From positions 1-5,658 of the forward strand of contig JAJTIB010000203.1 in NCBI GenBank assembly GCA_021300075.1: DNA of 5,658 bases, in the 5' to 3' direction. Below are positions 1-5,170 of the stretch, in pieces (the stretch's first letter is position 1; every line of letters begins with the position of its first letter). A program made the translations under genes and the position numbers. This stretch comes from Rickettsiales bacterium. GTDB taxonomy: Bacteria > Pseudomonadota > Alphaproteobacteria > Rickettsiales > UBA3002. The notes under the pieces were generated by a model. It worked only from the letters and a program-made list of their open reading frames with translations. It made no database searches and was not told the DNA's origin.

Positions 1-11
1 GCTGCGGCCTC

Positions 12-33
12 CAAAATTTCTCCTGAAATTTTG
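12..33. repeat. Small AT-rich perfect hairpin
   Basis: A 9-bp perfect inverted repeat (CAAAATTTC / GAAATTTTG) encloses a four-base loop, TCCT. No convincing T-run follows on either strand outside the stem, so it is only weakly terminator-like. The surrounding 1-66 stretch has no start codon with a ribosome site and no recognisable protein or RNA. It is probably the tail of an intergenic region belonging to a gene left of the window. The inverted repeat is seen directly; its role is unknown. Confidence 0.5.
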
Positions 34-66
34 TCGAACCTGCGGTTCTCGTCCCAGTTTCAGGGC

Positions 67-110
67 AAACTAAAACGCCCCGGACATGTGAGTCCGGGGC
101 GTTTTAGTTT
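67..110 (-). terminator. Strong bidirectional intrinsic terminator of the tRNA-Asn transcript
   Basis: A perfect 19-bp stem (67-85 pairs with 92-110) encloses a six-base loop, ATGTGA. The stem has a GC-rich core (CGCCCCGGAC) and an A/T-rich base, so either strand ends in a GTTTTAGTTT tract. Read on the minus strand, it starts exactly at the last A of the tRNA CCA end (position 110), which fits termination of the tRNA transcript. The symmetry means it could also stop plus-strand transcription arriving from the left. Confidence 0.85.
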
Positions 111-184
111 GGCTCCGCGAGTAGGACTCGAACCTACGACCGATCGGTTAACAGCCGATTGCTCTACCGCTGAGCTATCGCGGA
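110..184 (-). tRNA. tRNA-Asn (anticodon GTT), CCA encoded
   Basis: The minus strand folds into a complete 75-nt cloverleaf. The acceptor stem is TCCGCGA with TCGCGGA, the discriminator is G, and CCA is encoded. The D arm is GCTC-AGCGGTA-GAGC. The anticodon arm is ATCGG-CTGTTAA-CCGAT, with anticodon GTT at plus positions 150-152. A five-base variable loop (CGGTC) precedes a T arm of GTAGG-TTCGAGT-CCTAC. All stems pair fully. It reads AAC/AAU codons and delivers asparagine. Its promoter should lie at about 185-225 on the minus strand. A TTGCCA hexamer (219-214) is present there, but no good -10 hexamer stands out. Confidence 0.97.
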
Positions 185-237
185 ACACTCAATGCCTATT
201 CATTCTGCTGTTGTGGCAAAATTGCAGGCGGGCATCT

Positions 238-975
238 ATGGCACAAAGGCTTTTTTATGGCAATTATTTTATCACGGTTGCATTCTTGTTGAATTTGCGC
301 CCCTATCACGCCATGCGCGCGTTCTTCTCCTTTCGCTCTTTCCTCTGGATGGAAATGCTGACTCTGACGGTATTGATACCGCTCGGGCTTTATTTTTATT
401 CGCCGCGTGGCGCAATCTTTGCCGCACTGTGGCTCATTTTGCTTTACAGCGTTTTCGTCTATCGCAGGATCGCTCCCGAAATGCGTCTGCGACAGGTATG
501 GGACGCGGCGGCGCTTTACGAGCGTGCCTTGTGGCGGCCTATCCTGCGCCGCTTTGCCCTGTCGGCGACGATACTGGCCATTCTCACTTTTCTTCTGCAG
601 CCAGAGCGGTTTTTATCCTTCCCGCTGGAACGCCCGGCGCTGTGGACGATGGTGATGCTGTTTTATCCTTTGCTGTCAGTCGTGCCGCAGGAATTTATTT
701 TCCGCAGTTTTTTCTTCGCCCGTTACCGCGCGATTTTTCCCTCGTCCTGGGCGATGTTTCTGGCTTCCGCCCTGACCTTCGGTTTTGCCCATATTCTGCT
801 GCATAACTGGGTAGCGGTCGCCCTCTCGACGGTGGGTGGGTTTTACTTCGCTCATACCTATCAACGGCGGCCATCGCTTGCCCTGGTCTGGGCGGAGCAC
901 GCGCTTTATGGCTGTTTTCTGTTCACGGTGGGTCTTGGCTATTATTTTTATTCTGGCGCCCAGCATCAGTGGTGA
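238..975 (+). CDS. CPBP-family (CAAX protease/bacteriocin-processing type) intramembrane protease-like protein
   Basis: This is a membrane protein of about 245 residues with the three CPBP (Abi) motifs, numbered from the ATG at 238. Motif 1 is P-Q151-E152-FIF-R156, the EExxxR motif with Gln for the first Glu. Motif 2 is F181-GFA-H185 (FxxxH). Motif 3 is W-A-E220-H221-ALYG, where many members have HxxxN. Hydrophobic segments lie near residues 41-53, 59-75, 107-120, 136-150, 170-190, 192-206 and 221-238. Members are integral-membrane glutamic-type peptidases or accessory immunity and processing proteins; the substrate is unknown here. The ATG at 238 has a weak AGGCGG upstream (226-231). The ATG at 313 would give a 220-residue protein starting nearer the first helix but lacks a visible ribosome site, so the start is uncertain. 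An open frame extends left to 31, but that part reads through the terminator and antisense to the tRNA and is not coding. The gene stands alone, 188 bp before the ceramidase pair. Confidence 0.8.
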   Translation: MAQRLFYGNYFITVAFLLNLRPYHAMRAFFSFRSFLWMEMLTLTVLIPLGLYFYSPRGAIFAALWLILLYSVFVYRRIAPEMRLRQVWDAAALYERALWRPILRRFALSATILAILTFLLQPERFLSFPLERPALWTMVMLFYPLLSVVPQEFIFRSFFFARYRAIFPSSWAMFLASALTFGFAHILLHNWVAVALSTVGGFYFAHTYQRRPSLALVWAEHALYGCFLFTVGLGYYFYSGAQHQW

Positions 976-1017
976 GGAGAAGCAAGATCGTATCGCCTTC
1001 CATTACTTTAAAGCTGC

Positions 1018-1094
1018 GGGAGAGGGAATTTCTTTGCCGATTCTTAACCAGCCACAGCCACTGGTCACAGGCCACCCGTCACCCGCCCTCTCTC
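1018..1094. repeat. Long-range inverted repeat with inner hairpin between the CPBP gene and the ceramidase pair
   Basis: GGGAGAGGG (1018-1026) can pair with CCCTCTCTC (1086-1094) over nine positions with one G-U wobble. Within the 59-nt loop a second stem, ACCAG (1047-1051) with CTGGT (1061-1065), can form. No T-run follows, so it is not a classical terminator. It lies in the likely 3' untranslated region of the CPBP gene and upstream of the predicted start point of the next transcript. It could be a processing or Rho-related structure, or chance. Confidence 0.3.
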
Positions 1095-1148
1095 TTGTGC
1101 ACCGCATTAAACTTATGTGATTTTTCTGGCGATAAGAGGTGATTATTC

Positions 1149-1157
1149 TGCTATAAT
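1149..1157 (+). promoter_or_regulatory. Extended -10 promoter (TGCTATAAT), probably giving a leaderless transcript
   Basis: A consensus TATAAT (1152-1157) is preceded by TGC, forming an extended -10 element. No TTGACA-like hexamer is seen 16-18 bp upstream, as is usual for extended -10 promoters. Only six bases separate the -10 from the ATG at 1164, so the expected transcription start falls on or next to the A of the start codon. This promoter would drive both ceramidase-family genes. Confidence 0.65.
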
Positions 1158-1163
1158 GAAGTT

Positions 1164-1865
1164 ATGGATCAATCGCTGTCACATTTTTACGGTGTCTGCG
1201 AGCGTCAGGGGGTAGGGCTTTTTGCCGAGCCGCTCAATGTGCTCACCAATCTTGGCTTCATCTTCGTGGCGATTGCGATTTACCGCTTTTACCATAAACA
1301 CGAGGATATCGATCGCCGTTGGATCTGGGATATACATGCCCTCACCTTTCTGACTTTTATTATTGGCGTCAATAGCATCATCTTTCATTTACATCCGACG
1401 CCGCTGACGGAATTGATGGATACTATTCCGATCGTGTTATTTATTGTGGTTTTCTTCCTGAGTGTGCTGTTTCGCATCGGCCGCACCAGTTATTTTCAGG
1501 CGGCGGTGGCGTTTATTGCTTTTGTCGGGTTTTCGCATATGCTGGTGCATCAGTTTCCGCGCGCCCTTAATGACTCGATCGGCTATCTCTCAAGCATGAT
1601 CGCGCTCACCATGATTGCGGTCTATCTGCATCTTAAAGCCCGCCCGTCCTCGTCGCATTTCATGCTGGCGGCGATTATCGGGGTGACATCGCTTTTCTGC
1701 CGTGCGATTGACCGTGAGATCTGCGACCTTTTCCCGCTGGGGACGCATTTCCTCTGGCATATTCTGAACGCAACGCTCTTATATATACTGCTCAAGCAGA
1801 TTATCCGTAATGTCAACCGCGAGGCGCGGCTCAAACGCATGGCGTGGGATTCAAGCGCGATATGA
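1164..1865 (+). CDS. Ceramidase-family (CREST superfamily) seven-helix membrane hydrolase, paralog A
   Basis: This 233-residue polytopic protein belongs to the alkaline ceramidase family. The N-terminal signature is V-C12-E13-R with A-E22-P-L-N25 following. The metal-site pattern of human ACER3 is complete: S71-xxx-H75, D86 eleven residues after H75, and H195-FLW-H199 within FPLGTHFLWH. About seven hydrophobic segments lie near residues 24-42, 57-75, 87-105, 110-130, 140-156, 165-180 and 195-214. Family members hydrolyse amide bonds in ceramide-like lipids using zinc, within the membrane; the substrate here is not known. The Asp found four residues before the CER glutamate in paralog B is Tyr9 here, so the putative calcium-binding corner differs. 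The tail (215-233) is basic. There is no Shine-Dalgarno; the ATG sits at the predicted transcript start. The stop overlaps the start of paralog B by four bases, indicating translational coupling. Confidence 0.85.
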   Translation: MDQSLSHFYGVCERQGVGLFAEPLNVLTNLGFIFVAIAIYRFYHKHEDIDRRWIWDIHALTFLTFIIGVNSIIFHLHPTPLTELMDTIPIVLFIVVFFLSVLFRIGRTSYFQAAVAFIAFVGFSHMLVHQFPRALNDSIGYLSSMIALTMIAVYLHLKARPSSSHFMLAAIIGVTSLFCRAIDREICDLFPLGTHFLWHILNATLLYILLKQIIRNVNREARLKRMAWDSSAI

Positions 1866-2530
1866 ACCAGACCACCCTATCATTTCTTGATGCATACTGC
1901 GAACGGGCAGGGGACCCTGGCCTGTGGGCGGAGCCGATCAATGCCATCACCAACCTGGCTTTTATTGTGGCAGCGATTTTTGCGGCACGGCAGCTGTGGC
2001 GCTTGCCGATGCTCGCCTATCTGGATGTATGGCTGCTGACGCTTGTCGTCTTCAGCATCGGGGTGGGCAGTGGCCTGTGGCATCTTTATGCGACGCATGC
2101 CACGCTCCTGGCGGATGTAATTCCAATCGCGATTTTCATGCATGTTTTTCTGATCTGTGCACTCCGGCGGCTGTTACATTTAGGTTGGTTGTCCACATTG
2201 TTGGGGTTGGGGGTTTTCATTGGGCTGGGGATGATTGCCGAGCAACATCTTCCGCCTGAATTCTTAAATGGCAGCGTGATGTATCTGCCATCGATTCTGG
2301 CGCTCGCGGCTATGACGCTGGCGTTGAGGCTGAATCAGCACCCCGCCGCTTGGGGTTTTCTGGTGGCGCTTCTGGTGTTTCTGGCGTCGATAACTTTCAG
2401 GACGTTTGATAGGATGATCTGTGATGCGTTTCCGCTGGGTACGCATTTCCTCTGGCATCTGCTTAATGCTTTTGTGCTCTGGCGTCTGCTTATGGCGCTA
2501 ATTTCCCCCCGCCCTGGGGCTGTTGCTTAA
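1862..2530 (+). CDS. Ceramidase-family (CREST superfamily) seven-helix membrane hydrolase, paralog B
   Basis: This 222-residue membrane protein is paralogous to the preceding gene. It has D10-A-Y-C13-E14-R at the N-terminus, then W-A-E24-P-I-N27-AITNL, S70-GLW-H74, D85 eleven residues after H74, and H195-FLW-H199 in FPLGTHFLWH. These match the zinc-site Ser, three His and Asp of alkaline ceramidases. Hydrophobic segments lie near residues 25-45, 54-73, 83-100, 108-127, 138-155, 163-180 and 195-215. The expected activity is zinc-dependent amide hydrolysis of a ceramide-like or other acyl lipid; this is inferred from family only. The ATG at 1862 was preferred over an in-frame GTG at 1844 because it places the DxYCER motif at the usual distance from the N-terminus and forms an ATGA overlap with the upstream stop. 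No Shine-Dalgarno is visible, so translation probably depends on reinitiation after paralog A. Confidence 0.87.
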   Translation: MNQTTLSFLDAYCERAGDPGLWAEPINAITNLAFIVAAIFAARQLWRLPMLAYLDVWLLTLVVFSIGVGSGLWHLYATHATLLADVIPIAIFMHVFLICALRRLLHLGWLSTLLGLGVFIGLGMIAEQHLPPEFLNGSVMYLPSILALAAMTLALRLNQHPAAWGFLVALLVFLASITFRTFDRMICDAFPLGTHFLWHLLNAFVLWRLLMALISPRPGAVA

Positions 2531-2533
2531 TCC

Positions 2534-2561
2534 TTGCCATTACCCGAAAAGCGGCTATAAA
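2534..2561 (+). promoter_or_regulatory. Putative sigma-70-type promoter for metE
   Basis: TTGCCA (2534-2539) is separated by 16 bp from TATAAA (2556-2561). It lies just after the stop of ceramidase paralog B. Transcription would start near 2568 and give a leader of about 85 nt. Both hexamers differ from consensus at one position. metE could also be transcribed by readthrough from the ceramidase genes, since no terminator is evident after paralog B. Confidence 0.45.
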
Positions 2562-2567
2562 ACCCGT

Positions 2568-2586
2568 CCCCGATTGGGGCGCGCCC
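2568..2586 (+). repeat. Overlapping GC-rich palindromes in the metE leader
   Basis: CCCC-GATT-GGGG (2568-2579) overlaps the perfect palindrome GGGCGCGCCC (2577-2586), so the two cannot both fold fully in one RNA. A small CGATA-AGC-TATCG hairpin (2624-2636) follows just before the ribosome site. I see no match to SAM-I, SAM-II or cobalamin riboswitch cores. The structures are visible; any regulatory role is inference. Confidence 0.3.
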
Positions 2587-2639
2587 TTGGGTGTGCCTGG
2601 TGGTGGGCTCATGGTGGGTCTGCCGATAAGCTATCGTTT

Positions 2640-2644
2640 AGGAG
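2640..2644 (+). promoter_or_regulatory. Ribosome binding site fixing the metE start
   Basis: AGGAG lies eight bases before the ATG at 2653. It decides against in-frame upstream starts at 2587 and 2611, which lack such a site and would add residues unlike the MetE N-terminus. Confidence 0.85.
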
Positions 2645-2652
2645 ATGAAATC

Positions 2653-4971
2653 ATGGTCAGTTCTGCAATTCTGGGTTTTCCGCGTATTGGCGCTGAGCGC
2701 GAACTTAAAAAAGCCCTTGAATCTTATTGGAAGGGTGAAAAGACGGAAGCCGAGTTGCTGGCGGTCGCCGCTAAAATCCGCGCCGAGAACTGGCAGCGCC
2801 AGCAAGCGGCGGGCATCCGCTTTATTCCTAGCGCTGATTTCTCGCTTTACGATCAGGTGCTCGACCATATCCATATGTTTGGCGCGACTCCGGGGCGCTA
2901 CGCGCCGCTCAGAAACGGCGATCCTCTGACGCCTTATTTCGCCATGGCGCGCGGTTACCAGAAGGATGGTGTTGACGTTGTTGCCATGGAAATGACCAAA
3001 TGGTTTGATACGAATTACCATTACCTCGTGCCCGAGTTTACCGCCGACCAGCATTTTGTGCTGACGACCGATCATACCCTCGGCGCCTATAAAGAAGCCA
3101 AGGCGCAGGGCATTGAAACCCGCCCGGTTATCCTTGGCCCGGTCAGCTTCCTGCTGCTGGGAAAAATGTATAAAAGCGAGACGGATGTGCTTTCGCTGCT
3201 GCCCAAACTACTGCCGCTCTATCAACAATTGCTGGCCTCGCTCAAACAGGCGGGCGCAGAATGGGTGCAGGTGGATGAGCCGTTTCTGGCGCTTGACCTT
3301 ACCGAGGCACAAAAAGAGGCATATAAGACGGCCTATGCTGTGCTCCAGGATGCGGGACCGAAACTGATGCTCACCACCTATTTTGCGGGCTTGCGCGACA
3401 ATGCGGCGCTGACTTTCGGTCTGCCGGTGGCGGGCGTGCATATCGACCTCGTGCGCGAGCCGGGTCAGCTCGACGCGGCGCTGGGTAACATCAAAGATTC
3501 ACAAGTCCTCTCGCTGGGTCTTGTGAATGGCCGCAATATCTGGAAGACGAATTATGAAACGGCGCTGAAGCTGGTCGATAAAGTGATCGCTAAAATTGGC
3601 AGTGATCGCACCGTGATTGCCTCCTCCTGCTCGCTGATACATGCGCCGGTCGATCTCGCCCATGAGACGGCGCTGGATGGGGATATCAAGTCCTGGTTTG
3701 CTTTTGCCGCCCAAAAACTCGACGAAGTGGCGCTTCTTACGCGGGCTGTTGAGGAGGGCCGCGAGGCTGAGGGCGTGAAGGAAGCACTCGCCGCGAACGT
3801 GAAAGTAATGCAGGCGCGCAGCACCAGTAAGCGCATCCATGACGACGCGGTCAAAGCGCGCATGGCCAAAATCAATGACGCAATGTTGGAGCGCAAATCG
3901 CCTTTTGCCAAGCGTATTCCAGCGCAGGAAAAATTACTTCATCTGCCGCTCCTGCCGACCACGACGATAGGCTCCTTCCCCCAGACGGTGGAGATTCGTG
4001 AAGCTCGCGCCAAGTTCAAAGCTGGGCAGTTAACGGCAGCGCAATATGATGCGTTTCTCGAACAGAAAACCAAGGAATGTATCCAGTACCAGATTGATGC
4101 GGGCATTGATGTGCCAGTGCATGGAGAGTTTGAGCGCAATGACATGGTCGAGTATTTCGGCGAGCAGCTCAAAGGCTATGTTTTCACGAAGAATGGCTGG
4201 GTGCAAAGCTATGGTTCTCGCTGCGTTAAGCCACCGGTGATTTTCGGCGATGTCTCGCGCCCCGAACCCATGACCGTGCGTTGGACCAAATTCGCGCAAA
4301 GTCTTACGAAACTTCCGGTCAAGGGCATGCTCACTGGACCGGTCACCATTTTGCAATGGTCTTTCGTGCGCGACGACCAGCCGCGGGAAATAACCTGCAA
4401 ACAGATTGCCCTCGCCATCCGCGACGAGGTGGCCGACTTGGAGAAAGCCGGTATTCACCTGATACAGATTGACGAGCCGGCGATTCGTGAAGGTCTTCCG
4501 TTACGCCAGTCTGACCGCCCCGCTTATCTTACCTGGGCGGTGGATTGCTTCCGTCTTTCGGCGGCCGTCGTCGAAGATGCAACGCAAATTCACACCCACA
4601 TGTGCTATTCGGAATTTAATGACATCATGACCTCAATTGCGGCGCTGGATGCGGATGTGATTTCGATTGAAACTTCGCGTTCAGCAATGAAGCTCCTTGG
4701 CGCGTTTGTCGATTTCAAATATCCCAACCAGATTGGCCCGGGTGTCTACGATATCCATTCCCCCCGCGTGCCAAAAGAAGAGGAAATGCTGCATCTTTTG
4801 CGTAAAGCACTCGAAGTGCTCGCGCCGCAACAAGTCTGGGTCAACCCCGATTGCGGCCTTAAAACCCGTGGCTGGAAAGAAGTGGACCCAGCGCTGCGGG
4901 CGATGGTTTCTGCGGCAAAGAAAATGCGAAGCGAATTGGCTGGTCTTCGACCAAAAGCAGCGAACGGGTAG
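2653..4971 (+). CDS. metE: 5-methyltetrahydropteroyltriglutamate--homocysteine methyltransferase (cobalamin-independent methionine synthase)
   Basis: This 772-residue cytosolic enzyme transfers the methyl group of 5-methyltetrahydrofolate-triglutamate to homocysteine in the last step of methionine synthesis, without B12. The length is close to the roughly 755 residues usual for the family. The N-terminal barrel begins with LGFPRIGAERELKKA, the conserved folate-side signature. The C-terminal catalytic barrel starts near residue 430 with LPTTTIGSFPQT. Zinc and homocysteine ligands are all present: H649 and C651 in IHTHMCYSEFND, E673 in ISIETSRS, and C734 in NPDCGLKTRGW. They sit at a constant offset of 8 from E. 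coli H641, C643, E665 and C726. H702 in YDIHSPR matches the conserved catalytic-region histidine. The gene follows the ceramidase pair after 122 bp and appears intact. No B12 or SAM riboswitch is recognisable upstream. Confidence 0.97.
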   Translation: MVSSAILGFPRIGAERELKKALESYWKGEKTEAELLAVAAKIRAENWQRQQAAGIRFIPSADFSLYDQVLDHIHMFGATPGRYAPLRNGDPLTPYFAMARGYQKDGVDVVAMEMTKWFDTNYHYLVPEFTADQHFVLTTDHTLGAYKEAKAQGIETRPVILGPVSFLLLGKMYKSETDVLSLLPKLLPLYQQLLASLKQAGAEWVQVDEPFLALDLTEAQKEAYKTAYAVLQDAGPKLMLTTYFAGLRDNAALTFGLPVAGVHIDLVREPGQLDAALGNIKDSQVLSLGLVNGRNIWKTNYETALKLVDKVIAKIGSDRTVIASSCSLIHAPVDLAHETALDGDIKSWFAFAAQKLDEVALLTRAVEEGREAEGVKEALAANVKVMQARSTSKRIHDDAVKARMAKINDAMLERKSPFAKRIPAQEKLLHLPLLPTTTIGSFPQTVEIREARAKFKAGQLTAAQYDAFLEQKTKECIQYQIDAGIDVPVHGEFERNDMVEYFGEQLKGYVFTKNGWVQSYGSRCVKPPVIFGDVSRPEPMTVRWTKFAQSLTKLPVKGMLTGPVTILQWSFVRDDQPREITCKQIALAIRDEVADLEKAGIHLIQIDEPAIREGLPLRQSDRPAYLTWAVDCFRLSAAVVEDATQIHTHMCYSEFNDIMTSIAALDADVISIETSRSAMKLLGAFVDFKYPNQIGPGVYDIHSPRVPKEEEMLHLLRKALEVLAPQQVWVNPDCGLKTRGWKEVDPALRAMVSAAKKMRSELAGLRPKAANG

Positions 4972-4991
4972 CTTGAGTTCGAGTTTTCAGT

Positions 4992-5027
4992 CGTCAGGGA
5001 GCTGTGCTCAGTGACTCCTACCTGACG
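4992..5027 (+). repeat. Inverted repeat downstream of metE, competing with the terminator-like hairpin
   Basis: CGTCAGG (4992-4998) pairs with CCTGACG (5021-5027). An inner GAGC-TGT-GCTC hairpin (4999-5009) stacks directly on the left arm. The right arm lies in the loop of the next hairpin and the spacer includes that hairpin's left arm, so the two folds exclude each other. Confidence 0.45.
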
Positions 5028-5046
5028 CCCGGAGTCCGAATTTTTT
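5013..5046 (+). terminator. Probable intrinsic terminator after metE
   Basis: GACTCC (5013-5018) pairs with GGAGTC (5031-5036), followed by CGAA and a run of six T (5041-5046). The stem is only 6 bp with a 12-nt loop, so it is weaker than a typical terminator. It is well placed, 41 bp past the metE stop and before the independent phasin promoter. Confidence 0.5.
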
Positions 5047-5075
5047 GCTCTATTCATTTCTTCAAAAAACCCACA

Positions 5076-5090
5076 TGCTGCGTTGCAGCA
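5076..5090. promoter_or_regulatory. Candidate PhaR operator, TGCTGC-GTT-GCAGCA palindrome
   Basis: A perfect 6-bp inverted repeat with a three-base centre contains CTGC-N3-GCAG (5078-5088). That is the palindrome reported for the polyhydroxyalkanoate repressor PhaR at phaP promoters in Rhodobacter and related bacteria. It lies about 20 bp upstream of the phasin -35 and 80-95 bp before the phasin ATG. PhaR is displaced by nascent granules, so phasin would be induced when polymer accumulates. The palindrome is seen; binding is inferred. Confidence 0.6.
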
Positions 5091-5108
5091 AAAATCTACT
5101 CTTGAGGC

Positions 5109-5136
5109 TTGACTCATAGTAGAAACTGTTTATATT
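5109..5136 (+). promoter_or_regulatory. Sigma-70-type promoter of the phasin gene
   Basis: TTGACT (5109-5114) and TATATT (5131-5136) are separated by 16 bp, giving an expected start near 5143 and a leader of about 28 nt. An inverted repeat TTTGC-N6-GCAAA (5135-5150) overlaps the -10 and start point and could be a second operator. Confidence 0.65.
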
Positions 5137-5158
5137 TGCCGCATCGCAAAACAACATT

Positions 5159-5163
5159 GGGAG
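5159..5163 (+). promoter_or_regulatory. Ribosome binding site of the phasin gene
   Basis: GGGAG lies seven bases before the ATG at 5171, supporting that start for a reading frame that runs off the window. Confidence 0.75.
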
Positions 5164-5170
5164 TAACATC

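Noticed and set aside
1..66. Possible second tRNA or partial gene at the left edge, suggested by a GGTTCGA-like string on the minus strand
   Set aside because: No T-stem or acceptor pairing can be formed around it, and no coding signature is visible in either direction.
192..806. Plus-strand 204-codon open frame overlapping the CPBP gene in another frame
   Set aside because: It has no recognisable domain, and the alternative frame holds all three CPBP motifs and the hydrophobic segments.
1055..1085. GCCACTG in the gap before the ceramidase pair, resembling part of a cobalamin riboswitch core
   Set aside because: The other conserved B12-riboswitch blocks are absent nearby, the element lies upstream of the predicted start point, and the downstream genes are unrelated to cobalamin.
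2587..2652. Upstream in-frame starts for metE at 2587 and 2611
   Set aside because: They lack a ribosome site and add a sequence unlike the MetE N-terminus. AGGAG at 2640-2644 points clearly to the ATG at 2653.
2638..3075. Minus-strand 145-codon open frame inside metE
   Set aside because: It is a shadow of the high-GC metE reading frame, with no family features.
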